Source of the DNA: Chitinispirillales bacterium
GTDB taxonomy: Bacteria > Fibrobacterota > Chitinivibrionia > Chitinivibrionales > Chitinispirillaceae
Direction: 5' to 3'
NCBI GenBank assembly: GCA_031283085.1
Contig: JAITCM010000013.1
Location: 1-51,756, forward strand
DNA: 51,756 nt
In this document: positions 38,581 to 48,011 of the stretch, in pieces
Layout: each line of letters opens with the position of its first letter
Numbering within the stretch: the stretch's first letter is position 1
Notes under the pieces: model-generated
Told to the model about the DNA's origin: nothing
Databases searched by the model: none
Seen by the model: only the letters and a program-made list of their open reading frames with translations
Translations under genes and position numbers: made by a program

Positions 38581-38594
38581 GGATACCGGTATCC
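38581..38594. promoter_or_regulatory. Perfect palindrome, possible operator
   Basis: GGATACCGGTATCC is a perfect 14-base dyad just downstream of the predicted -10 box of the small acidic gene and 55 bases before the HAD gene. A further half-site CCGGTAT lies at 38611-38617, inside the promoter spacer. The position fits a repressor site acting on one or both genes. Confidence 0.4.
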
Positions 38595-38597
38595 GAT

Positions 38598-38627
38598 AAT
38601 ATAGTATTTTCCGGTATTGGGTGGTAA
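38598..38627 (-). promoter_or_regulatory. Candidate promoter of the small acidic protein gene
   Basis: Minus strand TTACCA (38627-38622), 18-base spacer, TATATT (38603-38598). The leader to the ATG would be about 120 bases and includes the 14-bp palindrome. The -35 is weak (4/6), so confidence is low. Confidence 0.35.
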
Positions 38628-38648
38628 ATTTTTTTCAAGGCTTCGATT

Positions 38649-39479
38649 ATGACCCCAAAACTCTTCGCCTTTGACTTAGACGGCACGCTGCTCGACTCCG
38701 GCAAGCGCGTAAGGCCGGCTAACGCCGCCGCGCTGCGCCGAATCAACGAAAGCGGCGCGGCGGTGGCCCTCGCCTCCGGGCGCTTAGGCTGCGGCGTCAG
38801 GCGCTACGCCCCCGAACTCGGAATCGACCCCGCCCTTGTTGTCCTAAACGGCGCCGAGGTCTACACAAGCTCCAACCCCGGAGCGCGGCGCGTCTACTAC
38901 GCCCCGCTAAACGCCTCCTGCGCGGAGTACCTGATACACTACTGCCAAAACAAACCCGTGGCCCTCAATTTCTACTACGACGACAGGCTCTACTCCGCCA
39001 AAACGGACAAAAACGCCGAGTGGACGGAGCTCTACTATGAACAAACCGGCGTAAGCTACAACTTCATCGACAAAAACTTCTCCGCGGTAGCGGGCCTGCC
39101 CCCTTCAAAAATACTCTTCGTCGGCGCTCCGGCCTACTTAGACGAACAAGAGGCCCATTTTCAAGCAATGTGGGGCGAGGGCGGCGGCAACGCCGTCTAC
39201 GTCTGCCGCACGTGGAACCACTACTTGGAATTCATGAACCCCAAAGCCACCAAAGGAATCGGCCTCGCGGCGCTATGCGACGCGCTCGGTATAAATATGT
39301 CGGAAGCCGCGGCCTACGGCGACGCCGAGAACGACATCCCCATGCTGACGGCCGTCGGCTGCGGCGCCGCGATGAAAAACGCGGAAACGGCGGTCAAACA
39401 AGCCGCCGGAAGGGTCACGGAAATGACCCACGACGAGGACTGGGTGGCGCGGGAACTTATCGGGCGGTTTGCGGTCTAA
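38649..39479 (+). CDS. Cof-type HAD-family phosphatase
   Basis: 276 residues. The HAD catalytic motif DLDGTLLDSG is at the N-terminus with the nucleophile Asp of DxD, and the Cof/IIB motif YGDAENDIPML lies near the C-terminus with a C2 cap between. Such enzymes dephosphorylate sugar phosphates, FMN or cofactors; the substrate cannot be read here. AAGG lies upstream of the ATG. It is a single gene with the lipoprotein gene about 100 bases downstream. Confidence 0.88.
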   Translation: MTPKLFAFDLDGTLLDSGKRVRPANAAALRRINESGAAVALASGRLGCGVRRYAPELGIDPALVVLNGAEVYTSSNPGARRVYYAPLNASCAEYLIHYCQNKPVALNFYYDDRLYSAKTDKNAEWTELYYEQTGVSYNFIDKNFSAVAGLPPSKILFVGAPAYLDEQEAHFQAMWGEGGGNAVYVCRTWNHYLEFMNPKATKGIGLAALCDALGINMSEAAAYGDAENDIPMLTAVGCGAAMKNAETAVKQAAGRVTEMTHDEDWVARELIGRFAV

Positions 39480-39582
39480 CCGTACAAATGTAAAAAACTC
39501 CACACCGACTCCCGAACCATGAATTATATTATGTATGGAGATAATTCGTACAATAGAACCATAAACAAAGGGGGCATCTACA

Positions 39583-40611
39583 ATGATAATGACGCGGAAT
39601 AATGGCAGGTTCCTAAAAGCGGTGCTGACGGCGACGGCGCTGTTTGTGTGCTGGGCGATGTCGGGGTGCGGTGAAAACGGGGGGATTCTGTTGGGTTTCG
39701 GCGGCAACGGCAATACCGGCGGCAATTCATCGGGCGGTAGCGGGAGTGACAGACCGGGGCCCGGCGTCGAATCTTCTCTTGTGGGGGATTGGAAGATGTA
39801 TTCTATCAGCACCAACGGCGAGACACGCGACACCGGTTACTATCCGTATGAAAGAACGCTCGTCTCCTTCAAGTCATCCGGTGAATTCGCTGTGACGGAA
39901 TTCTACAAGGTGGGGAACGTTTGGGTTGAATATCCCGCGGTTGAAAGAGGTACGTGGCGAGTCCGCAATGATACGCTCTATTACTCCGACCCGAACGGCG
40001 AAGGGGAGAGGAACGAGCGGTACACGGTCACCGGGAACCGACTCGTTATGAAACAACATCAGATTAGGGAGATATGCGAGGATATTGACGATATATATAG
40101 CATAGTTCAACGACAATGCAGTCAACATGATTACTACTACGAATACACGTTTATAATGGTGGTCAACACCGCCGATTTCAAAAGCGGCCTCGGCGGTACG
40201 ATTTACCCGTACAATCCTGTCCTGCGCGGGGAATGGATACTGCAGAACGGTAACAGCGAGTGCGATGACCCGTGGTGCTATGAGCGGATTTATTTCGGGA
40301 GTACCTCTTTTAGCGAGACCGGGGCCTATCGCTACATTACTAACGATAATAACGGCGACGGGAGATATTATACGAACGGCGGCAGCCTGTATTTGGTAAT
40401 CGAGAACTGCTATTGGGACGACCAGTATATAAAACACTGTACGACGAAACGACCGGTTGTGCTGCCCTACAGCGTTTCAGGTTCCGGCAACAACCGGACG
40501 CTGACGATAAACGGCGACATATGGAGAGTCTGGCAAAGTCAGGGCAAAGCACGCGACAAAGATTCTTTCTTTCCGTTCGCCGCACTGCCGGCGTTGAAAG
40601 ACCGGCGGTAG
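39583..40611 (+). CDS. Two-module lipocalin-like lipoprotein, paralogue of 50432-51325
   Basis: 342 residues. A signal ending in the lipobox AMSGC is followed by a Gly/Ser/Asn linker (residues about 33-62). Two similar modules then begin with a conserved tryptophan (LVGDWKMYS and LRGEWILQNG) and end with YTVTGNRLVM or YSVSGSGNNRTLTINGD. This fits the small beta-barrel lipocalin-like domains found as repeats in surface lipoproteins. A second copy lies at 50432-51325 with the same order of motifs. AAAGGGGG is the ribosome site in both. Function unknown. Confidence 0.75.
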   Translation: MIMTRNNGRFLKAVLTATALFVCWAMSGCGENGGILLGFGGNGNTGGNSSGGSGSDRPGPGVESSLVGDWKMYSISTNGETRDTGYYPYERTLVSFKSSGEFAVTEFYKVGNVWVEYPAVERGTWRVRNDTLYYSDPNGEGERNERYTVTGNRLVMKQHQIREICEDIDDIYSIVQRQCSQHDYYYEYTFIMVVNTADFKSGLGGTIYPYNPVLRGEWILQNGNSECDDPWCYERIYFGSTSFSETGAYRYITNDNNGDGRYYTNGGSLYLVIENCYWDDQYIKHCTTKRPVVLPYSVSGSGNNRTLTINGDIWRVWQSQGKARDKDSFFPFAALPALKDRR

Positions 40612-40727
40612 GGCCGTCGTCGAGCGGGCGGACAGTAAATTTAATTCTGACCGGCGCCCAAACGAACGCGAGCGCCGCGCATAAACGCGACTGTTTACTT
40701 AACGCGCTAACAGCGGGGAAAGAAAAA

Positions 40728-41591
40728 ATGAACGTCAAAAAGTACACGGTAACCGGGGAAAATTTATTTGGTTTAGAGGAATTCGACACCGGCGACACCG
40801 GCGGCCTGAATTCGTCCGACGACGTCAAGAAGATGATGAAAGACAACATCGTCGAAATCGCCAAGCTCCAAGACAGGCTATACGCCGAGGGCAAAACCGG
40901 CCTGCTCATTATCTTTCAAGCCATGGACGCCGCCGGCAAGGACAGCGCCATAAAGCACGTGATGAGCGGGGTAAACCCCCAGGGCGTGGAGGTCGTGAGC
41001 TTCAAACAGCCGTCAACGGAGGAGCTGTCGCACGACTATCTGTGGCGGGCGGCAAAAGCCCTGCCGCCGAGGGGGAAGATAGCCATCTTTAACCGCTCGT
41101 ACTACGAGGACGTCTTAGTGGTAAAGGTCCACAAACTCTACGAAAACATGAATTTGCCCGACCGCTGCAAAGGCAAGAACATCATCGAAAAACGGTACGC
41201 CCAGATACGCAACTTCGAAGATTATCTATGGGAGAACGGTATCGTCACCGTGAAATTTTTTCTGCACCTCTCCAGGGAGACCCAACTGAAGCGCTTCCTG
41301 GAGCGTATCGATAACAAGGACAAGAACTGGAAATTCTCGGACGCCGACGTGCGGGAGAGAAAGTATTGGGACGACTACCAAGAGGCCTACCGGTCGGCGA
41401 TTGAGGCGACCGCGAGCAAAAACAACCCGTGGTACGTGATACCGGCCGACAAGAAATGGTACACACGAGCCGTGATATCAAACGTGTTGCTCTCCGTGAT
41501 GAAAAAACTGAACCCGCGGTACCCGATTGTGACGAAAGAACAGGAGGAGGCGCTTGCCGAGAGTAAAAAGAAGCTGGAGAACCCGGAGTGA
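40728..41591 (+). CDS. ppk2: Polyphosphate kinase 2 family protein
   Basis: 287 residues. The P-loop is QAMDAAGKDSAIKHV (residues about 64-78), and the lid/Walker B-like motif is FNRSYYEDVLV (121-131). PPK2 enzymes use polyphosphate to phosphorylate nucleotides. The class (ADP- or AMP-phosphorylating) is not certain. The frame is open back to 40413 inside the upstream lipoprotein gene; I use ATG 40728, where the family starts and where a GGGGAAAG site lies nearby. It stands alone and converges with the kinase pair. Confidence 0.88.
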   Translation: MNVKKYTVTGENLFGLEEFDTGDTGGLNSSDDVKKMMKDNIVEIAKLQDRLYAEGKTGLLIIFQAMDAAGKDSAIKHVMSGVNPQGVEVVSFKQPSTEELSHDYLWRAAKALPPRGKIAIFNRSYYEDVLVVKVHKLYENMNLPDRCKGKNIIEKRYAQIRNFEDYLWENGIVTVKFFLHLSRETQLKRFLERIDNKDKNWKFSDADVRERKYWDDYQEAYRSAIEATASKNNPWYVIPADKKWYTRAVISNVLLSVMKKLNPRYPIVTKEQEEALAESKKKLENPE

Positions 41592-41695
41592 CGCGGAAGC
41601 GCCGTGTTTCTAACCCGGCCTCCCCTAAGGGCCGTCCATCGCCACTCCCCCAAGTTCCCGCAACTCCCGTTCCCATATTTTTCCTGTAACCGGTT

Positions 41696-43696
41696 TTACC
41701 GCGGCAGATAAGTGTACAATTTTTCCAGCACCTCTTTAATGTCAATCGGCTTTCCGATGTGGCTGTTCATTCCGGCTTTTATGCAATTTTCTATGTCTTC
41801 CCTGAAGACGTTGGCCGTCATGGCCACGATGGGGACGGTTTTTGCCGTTTTTGTGTCCAGCGCTCTTATGCGCCGCGTCGCCTCGTAGCCGTCCATTTTG
41901 GGCATCTGCACGTCCATGAATATCATGGCGTATTTGTCCGGCGCTTCTGTGAACATACGTACGGCGTCCTCGCCGTTTTCGGCGCAGTCTATCGTCAGTT
42001 GCGTATGTTCGAGGAGCGACAGCACGATTTCGCGGTTAATCTCCACGTCTTCCGCTAAAAGGACACACTGCGCGGCGAAGCGCCCGGCGGCGTCGGGCGG
42101 TGTTTTTCCGTTTGCGTTGCCGTCACACTCCGACTCCAAACGCCCGTTACCCGCGGCGCGTTTGGCCTTGACGGTGAATGTAAAGGTTGACCCCGCCTCC
42201 GGCGCCGAGTCGACCCATATTTCGCCGCCCATCATCTCCACTATGCTCTTCGAGATGGCGAGGCCGAGCCCCGTGCCGCCGTACTTGCGCGACGTGCTGC
42301 TCTCCGCCTGCTGAAAAGACGCGAACAGCTTTTTTTGCTGTTCGGCGTCTATGCCTATGCCCGTGTCTTTTACCGATATTTGCAGGGTGCATATACAGTT
42401 TTCCTCCCCGACAAGGCGCGCATCGAGGCTCACCGTACCTTCTTCGGGGGTGAACTTGACCGCGTTTCCAAGCAAGTTGGTAACGACCTGGGCCAGCCGC
42501 TGGTCGTCGGCGATTACAACCTTTGGAACCTCTTTGTCAACGCGCACCGTGAGCGTCTGCCGTTTTTCCTCCGCCCGGAAGTTGACTATGTCCGCCGCCC
42601 GCTGAAGCATTTTCTCAAACTCAAATTCCACCGGCGACAGCTCAAACATATTGGCCTCAATCTTCGACATATCCAACACATCGTTGATTACGCCCAACAG
42701 GTGGCTCGACGCGGCTAATATTCTCGTGAAACAATAGTTCTTGCGGCCAATGTCCGTCGTTGACATACCTATCGTGGTCATGCCGGAGATGGCGTTGAGC
42801 GGCGTGCGCATCTCGTGGCTCATGTTGGCTAAAAAAGTCGTTTTCGCCAAACTCGCGGCCTCCACATCCGCTTTCTGTTTTGTCATCCGCTCCATCGCGG
42901 TAATATCCTGCAACAACGCGAGAAAACCGACGGCTTCCCCGTTTATGTCCTTGAGCGGCGCGACCGTGATATGGTACGACGTTTCCCCTTGTGTAAAGTA
43001 TGTCTGCAACAAACCCTGCTTGGCGCGCGCTATGCTGCATTCGCTCGTGCCGCAAATATCAAATCCCCATGTGCTGCAGTGTCTGCCGATAGCGCCGTTT
43101 CGTTTGAGGCCTGTCGCGTCTTCAAGCGTCGCGTTGACGAATGACCACTTCATGTCCATATCGGTAACGGAGATGGGAAACGGTATGGCGTCGAGGATGG
43201 ACTCGTACCAATGAGCCAGCGCCTCAAATTTTTTCTTCTCTCTCGCTATTACGGCGGTATCCTCGTAGACCACTTCCACGTGTCCCGCCAATACGTTGTT
43301 CTCGTCGTACAGGTAGGAGACAAGTACGTGGTAGTCGCCGCCGAACTGCTGAAAGTATGTCTCCTTGTGGCCGTTTCTAAGCCTCGTGACGCCGCAATTT
43401 TCGGTGTTGCAGATATTCGCGCCCCACTTGTAGCACTTCTTGCCCAATATCTCCTCGCGGGTCACGCCGAGAAACTTCTCCACCGCTTTGTTGACGAACG
43501 TCCACTCCATGTCCTTGTTTGTCACGGTAATGGGCGAGTTCACGGCGTCGAGAATGGATTCCAGCCAATAGACTTTTTCCCTATTGCTGACCCGTTCTCT
43601 TTCCAGCGTTTTGGCGAGACTGTTATTTTTGAGAAGCGTCAACGCCAATGCCGCGAGAGATATTACCAGCAAGGCGCTCGTAACGGCGACTAACAT
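41696..43696 (-). CDS. Hybrid histidine kinase with two cysteine-motif PAS domains
   Basis: 666 residues: one N-terminal membrane helix (1-22), PAS1 (about 45-150), PAS2 (about 163-268), HisKA with phospho-acceptor H294 in NMSHEMRTPLN, a HATPase domain, and a C-terminal receiver with the phospho-acceptor in MIFMDVQMPKMDG. Each PAS holds cysteines with identical C-x7-C-x4-C spacing (C88/96/101 and C207/215/220) around a WG(A/F) and an IC. These could bind a metal or sense redox state. No separate output regulator or Hpt gene is adjacent. It follows the larger kinase by 33 bases, so both are one transcript. Confidence 0.9.
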   Translation of the reverse strand: MLVAVTSALLVISLAALALTLLKNNSLAKTLERERVSNREKVYWLESILDAVNSPITVTNKDMEWTFVNKAVEKFLGVTREEILGKKCYKWGANICNTENCGVTRLRNGHKETYFQQFGGDYHVLVSYLYDENNVLAGHVEVVYEDTAVIAREKKKFEALAHWYESILDAIPFPISVTDMDMKWSFVNATLEDATGLKRNGAIGRHCSTWGFDICGTSECSIARAKQGLLQTYFTQGETSYHITVAPLKDINGEAVGFLALLQDITAMERMTKQKADVEAASLAKTTFLANMSHEMRTPLNAISGMTTIGMSTTDIGRKNYCFTRILAASSHLLGVINDVLDMSKIEANMFELSPVEFEFEKMLQRAADIVNFRAEEKRQTLTVRVDKEVPKVVIADDQRLAQVVTNLLGNAVKFTPEEGTVSLDARLVGEENCICTLQISVKDTGIGIDAEQQKKLFASFQQAESSTSRKYGGTGLGLAISKSIVEMMGGEIWVDSAPEAGSTFTFTVKAKRAAGNGRLESECDGNANGKTPPDAAGRFAAQCVLLAEDVEINREIVLSLLEHTQLTIDCAENGEDAVRMFTEAPDKYAMIFMDVQMPKMDGYEATRRIRALDTKTAKTVPIVAMTANVFREDIENCIKAGMNSHIGKPIDIKEVLEKLYTYLPR

Positions 43697-43729
43697 ATAT
43701 TCCCCCCACCGTTATTGTTTCGGTAACGG

Positions 43730-46279
43730 TTAATGCGACAGATATTCGTTCAGTTTTTCCAAAATTTCGTTAAAATCGAGCGGCTTTCCGACATGGCTGT
43801 TCATGCCGGCTTCGAGGCACCTGTCAATGTCTTCGCGGAAGACGTTGGCGGTCATAGCGACGATGGGAATTGTCAGCGCCGTCGGTACGTCCAACGCCCT
43901 TATGCGCCGCGTGGCCTCGTAGCCGTCCATTTCGGGCATCTGTACGTCCATGAAAATCATGTCGTACCTGTCCGGCGCCTCGGTAAACATACGCACGGCC
44001 TCCGCCCCGTTTTCCGCGCAGTCTATACCCAATTGCGTCGGTTCCAATAGCGCCAATACTATTTCACGGTTTATCTCAACGTCTTCGGCCAACAGTATGT
44101 GCCGCGAGGCGAAGATATTGGCGATATCCGCCGCCTGCGCTTTTTCCGCCTGTTTTTTGTCGACGCCCAGGCACTCGCTTAGAATCTCCGCGATGGCGGA
44201 GGGGAACAGCGGCTTGGAGAGGAATTTATCGACCCCAGCCCTCTTTGCCTCCTCCGCTATTGTGCTCCACTCGGCGGCTGACATCAATATCACCACGGGG
44301 TTCAGCTCGGCGGACGTGCGCCCCTTCAGTTCGCCCGACAGTTTTATGCCGTCCATATCCGGCATTTTCCAGTCCACAAAGTAGATGTGGTATGGCCCGT
44401 TTTTCTCCACGAGGGTGAGCGCAGCCTCCCCGCTTGACGCGGTATCGCATGACACGCCGAAGCTGTGCGCGATGTCGCTGGAGTACGCCAAAACTTCCGG
44501 GTCGTCGTCCACCGCCAATATGCGGACGTTATCTAAACTGATATCCAGGGATAAGAGCCCGGCCCTCCTTCCTCCGGCGCCGCGTTTGGCACGAAACGTA
44601 AAGTTAAAGGTCGAACCCTTGCCGAGCTCGGACTGTATCCATATTTTACCGCCCATCATTTCCACAATGTTTTTGGATATCGCAAGACCCAACCCCGTGC
44701 CGCCGTACTTGCGCGCGGTGCTCGACTCCGCCTGCTCAAAGGATTGAAATAGTTTTGTCTGCTGTTCGGGGGTTATGCCTATCCCGGTGTCGGTTACCGA
44801 AATTTGTACGGTATAGATACCGTTTTCCTCACTCATAATGCGTGCGGTAAGAACAATGTCGCCCTGCTCCGGCGTAAACTTTATCGCGTTGCCCAGCAGG
44901 TTGGTAATTACCTGAGCCAAACGCTGGTCATCGCCTACGAGAATAACGGGGATAGCCCGGTCAATGTGCACCGAAAATTTTTGCCGTTTTTCGTCTATGC
45001 GGAAGTTGACGACGTTCACCACCCGCCTGAGCATCTTTTCAAAGTGGAAGTCATCGGGAGAAAGCTCAAACTTGTTGGCTTCAATCTTTGACATATCGAG
45101 GATGTCGTTGATTACGCCGAGCAGATGGTTGGACGCGTCCTCTATTTTGGCGAAGCAGTAGTCCTTGCGCTCCGTGTCTGTGGCTGACTTTCCTATGGTG
45201 ATCATGCCGATTATCGCGTTCATAGGCGTGCGTATCTCGTGGCTCATATTGGCCAGGAAAGCGCTCTTGTGCCTGCTCTCCATATTCGACTTGTTCTTGG
45301 CCGCGTCCACGCTTATCAGCACAAAACTCAACACCGCCGCAAAAACAATACCCAACGCGCCCAATATCACGGCCATGTCATGTACTTTTTTGTAGTATTC
45401 GTCTTTGAGTGCCTGGAGACCTAAGTACCAGCCGTTCGGGAGCGTTCGTATAAAACAAACCGTTGCCTCGTTTCGCCAATTTTTAAGCAATATCCCCGAG
45501 ACCTTTCCGTGCGCCGTCATATCGTTTACCAACCGGGAAAGCGGGGTAACGGGGTTGGACATTTTGAGCCCTACAAACTCCGGATTGGGATGGGCAAGAA
45601 AAGTCAGGTCTTGGGCTACCAAAAAACCGTAACCGTTTTTGGTGAGGGCGGTATTGACGATTTTATCCCCGATGTGGCCGATTTGCGCGTCAATGCCGAT
45701 AACGCCTATATAGCCGCCGTTATTGTCGTAAATGGCGCACGAATATGTTAAGATGACCTCGCCGGTTTCCATATTGGAGTACGGCGGCATTTCGACAATG
45801 CGTTCGCCCGACACGCCGCGGGCGGCTAAATACCAGGGCATATCGACGGGCGAATAATTTTCCGGCGGAACCGTGTTAAGGCCGTTGATAAAAACCGGTG
45901 TGTCGTAGGGTTTCTCAATGTAGCCGTAGAACCCGTTGATGTTCGCGGTATTATTGTTTTTCAACCGCAAATAGGCGGACATATCGTAGGTATACGTTTG
46001 CAACTCGGCGGCGGTGGCGCCGCGCTGTACTTTGCTGCGCAACGTTTTCGCGAAAACACCCAGCGTTGTCTGCGTTATCGCCATATCGGATTTGACTTGG
46101 GTCTCCACGATGTCCAATACGCACTCCGTGTTGCGCATCAAATCTTCCAGCACGATTCTGTTTACAAAAAGGTGACTTAACACAACCATCAGCAAAAACG
46201 CGAAAACCGTAAAAAGCAGCTGCGCGAGCAACAAACGCCTCGGTTCCCATTTTTTTACAAATGTACGGAATATTGACAT
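43730..46279 (-). CDS. Hybrid histidine kinase with Cache sensor and two receiver domains
   Basis: 849 residues: TM1 (about 17-38), an extracytoplasmic Cache-type sensor (about 60-285, with PWYLAARG and GVIGIDAQIGHIG), TM2 (about 302-325), HisKA with H347 in NMSHEIRTPMN, HATPase, then two receivers (YFVDWKMPDMDG and MIFMDVQMPEMDG). Its HisKA, HATPase and last receiver closely resemble those of the next gene; the sensors differ. It probably detects a small external ligand. AAGGAGAGG precedes the ATG. The phosphoryl route after the receivers is not encoded here. Confidence 0.92.
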   Translation of the reverse strand: MSIFRTFVKKWEPRRLLLAQLLFTVFAFLLMVVLSHLFVNRIVLEDLMRNTECVLDIVETQVKSDMAITQTTLGVFAKTLRSKVQRGATAAELQTYTYDMSAYLRLKNNNTANINGFYGYIEKPYDTPVFINGLNTVPPENYSPVDMPWYLAARGVSGERIVEMPPYSNMETGEVILTYSCAIYDNNGGYIGVIGIDAQIGHIGDKIVNTALTKNGYGFLVAQDLTFLAHPNPEFVGLKMSNPVTPLSRLVNDMTAHGKVSGILLKNWRNEATVCFIRTLPNGWYLGLQALKDEYYKKVHDMAVILGALGIVFAAVLSFVLISVDAAKNKSNMESRHKSAFLANMSHEIRTPMNAIIGMITIGKSATDTERKDYCFAKIEDASNHLLGVINDILDMSKIEANKFELSPDDFHFEKMLRRVVNVVNFRIDEKRQKFSVHIDRAIPVILVGDDQRLAQVITNLLGNAIKFTPEQGDIVLTARIMSEENGIYTVQISVTDTGIGITPEQQTKLFQSFEQAESSTARKYGGTGLGLAISKNIVEMMGGKIWIQSELGKGSTFNFTFRAKRGAGGRRAGLLSLDISLDNVRILAVDDDPEVLAYSSDIAHSFGVSCDTASSGEAALTLVEKNGPYHIYFVDWKMPDMDGIKLSGELKGRTSAELNPVVILMSAAEWSTIAEEAKRAGVDKFLSKPLFPSAIAEILSECLGVDKKQAEKAQAADIANIFASRHILLAEDVEINREIVLALLEPTQLGIDCAENGAEAVRMFTEAPDRYDMIFMDVQMPEMDGYEATRRIRALDVPTALTIPIVAMTANVFREDIDRCLEAGMNSHVGKPLDFNEILEKLNEYLSH

Positions 46280-46322
46280 ACCCTCTCCTTAATTTCGTTT
46301 ATACGGCGCTATTTACTCGTCT

Positions 46323-46350
46323 ATATTAAGCATCATAATACCGTTGTCAA
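46323..46350 (-). promoter_or_regulatory. Candidate promoter of the kinase pair
   Basis: Minus strand TTGACA (46350-46345, consensus), 16-base spacer, TAATAT (46328-46323), about 45 bases before the Cache kinase ATG. The shorter spacer differs from the other promoters in this window. Confidence 0.4.
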
Positions 46351-46399
46351 CGTTCATCGCGAATTATCCGTATCAAGCCGCTCACGCCACCCGTCTATG

Positions 46400-46426
46400 A
46401 AAAAGGCGAACCGCAACGGGTCCGCC
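46400..46426 (-). terminator. Intrinsic terminator after the OmpA-family gene
   Basis: On the minus strand GGCGGACC pairs with GGTTCGCC (one mismatch) around a six-base loop, then TTTTT. It lies about 35 bases after the OmpA-family stop and ends that two-gene transcript before the kinase promoter. Confidence 0.7.
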
Positions 46427-46459
46427 TCTTCGCATTTCGCCGCACGACCGAAAGCGGCG

Positions 46460-47485
46460 TTACTTTCCGGCAGGGGCCGGTACGGCGTCCGCGCCCTCAT
46501 CTTCCAGCGGTTTCTCCTGTATGACCAAGTCAACCCTTCTGTTCTTGGCTTTGCCTTCCTTGGTGGCGTTGTCCGCTATGGGCCTGTCGAAGCCGTAGCC
46601 TACGGCGGTAAGGCGGTCAGCGGTCACGCCTTGCTCCACTAAGTAGTTGAGCACCCCGCCGGCGCGATCCTCCGATAGCTTCTGGTTGTAGTCTTTCGCG
46701 CCCACGTTGTCGGTATGCCCCTCGACCACGATGTTGGGGCCCTTGTAAACAATGAGAATACCCGCTATCTTGGCCAAGTTCTCTTTGAGGTTGGAGGTCA
46801 GCGTCGCCTTACCGCTCTCGAAGAGGATATCGGACATGGAAATGATGGTACCGCGCGCGTCCTTGCTCACGGATATCAGATCGCTCTGCAACTCGGCGAA
46901 ACGTTTCTGCGCGTCCTGCATGACCTTGCGGAGGCGGGCGCGTTCCGCGGCCAAATTGGCCTTGGTCGCCTCAAGGTCGCCCTGCAACAGCGACGACTTA
47001 GCCTTGCTCGCCTCAAGTTCCTGCGCCAAATTGTAGGCGCGCCCGCCCTCTATGCGGTTGATAGTCTCGTGCAGACGATGCAAAACGTTTAGGAGCGAAT
47101 CGCGGCTCGCGTTCATTTTGGCGGTCTTTAGCACATTGACCTCGCGCTCAAACAGCAGGAACGTCGACACCACGTGGGTGGAGCAGGCCGAAAAAGCCAA
47201 AGCGGAACCGCGTGAGCCGGGGTTGCTCTCAACAATCGAAAGCGCCGACTTTAAGCGGCCCTTAGCATCCACGTAGATGCCGGTGGCGGTGAGTACGCCG
47301 CTGCCCTTGAGCGCCGCGTAATCCTTGTCGAGTTTGGCTTCAAGCCCGGTAAGTTCCGACATCCTGTCCCGCGATACCTTGCCCTGAGCCGCCGCCGGCG
47401 CCGGCGCGGCTGCCTCCTCCTGCGCTGATACGAACATACCGGCGCCCATAAGCGCCATTAGCAAAATTGACGATATTCTTTTCAT
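46460..47485 (-). CDS. OmpA-family peptidoglycan-associated protein
   Basis: 341 residues. A signal peptide (SILLMALMGAGMFVSA) precedes an Ala/Pro linker, a helical middle (about 50-220, with a coiled-coil stretch QELEASKAKSSLLQGDLEATK), and an OmpA-like domain (about 225-330). In that domain EGHTDNVG and LSEDRAGGVLNYL mark the peptidoglycan-binding fold. It should tether the envelope to the cell wall. It starts one base after the DUF4398-type lipoprotein stop; this gene pair is seen in other bacteria and suggests joint action. Confidence 0.88.
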   Translation of the reverse strand: MKRISSILLMALMGAGMFVSAQEEAAAPAPAAAQGKVSRDRMSELTGLEAKLDKDYAALKGSGVLTATGIYVDAKGRLKSALSIVESNPGSRGSALAFSACSTHVVSTFLLFEREVNVLKTAKMNASRDSLLNVLHRLHETINRIEGGRAYNLAQELEASKAKSSLLQGDLEATKANLAAERARLRKVMQDAQKRFAELQSDLISVSKDARGTIISMSDILFESGKATLTSNLKENLAKIAGILIVYKGPNIVVEGHTDNVGAKDYNQKLSEDRAGGVLNYLVEQGVTADRLTAVGYGFDRPIADNATKEGKAKNRRVDLVIQEKPLEDEGADAVPAPAGK

Positions 47486-47486
47486 G

Positions 47487-47879
47487 TTACTTTGCCTCCC
47501 CTGCGTTGGCGTTTACGCTGGCCAAAACCCTTGCGTAGGTCTCAACCTGCTCCCGACTGCTATTAAGCGCGGCCTCGGATACGCTCAAAGCCTGACCGCT
47601 CACCTGTAAGGAGTGGCGCGCCAGCGCTATGCGGTAGTAGGACGCGGCGAGGTCGGCATAAGCCGCGGATTCCGCTACGTCGGTGGTCGACGCGGCCTTG
47701 GCAAAGTAGCCGTCGGCGGCGGCAATCTCCTCTCCCTGAAGGTTGATGGCGACGGCTTCTGCCCTTAGGTATCCCGCTTCCGTCGTCGTACGCACTTGTA
47801 TTGGACGGTAAGAGGGTCCGCAGGAGACAGCCAACGCAAGACTCAGCGCCGCAAGCGGCAACAGCATTCGTCTTAACAT
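47487..47879 (-). CDS. DUF4398-type lipoprotein (130 aa)
   Basis: A signal ending in the lipobox LAVSC is followed by an alanine-rich helical domain (AYADLAASYYRIALARHSLQ) typical of DUF4398 proteins, which often precede OmpA-family genes. AAAGGGGAG lies five bases before the ATG. It is the first gene of a two-gene unit with the OmpA-family protein, driven by the promoter at 48012-48041. The molecular role is unknown; a small periplasmic or outer-membrane helper is likely. Confidence 0.75.
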   Translation of the reverse strand: MLRRMLLPLAALSLALAVSCGPSYRPIQVRTTTEAGYLRAEAVAINLQGEEIAAADGYFAKAASTTDVAESAAYADLAASYYRIALARHSLQVSGQALSVSEAALNSSREQVETYARVLASVNANAGEAK

Positions 47880-48011
47880 ATTAACTCCCCTTTGCTTGGA
47901 TGGTTTTTATGGTGTTTTGATAAAAAAGCCGACATAATACCGCGATCGCGCAAAAACCGGACAAACCGCGTCGCCGCGCACACCGCTAAAACATCATTTA
48001 CATAATTATAT

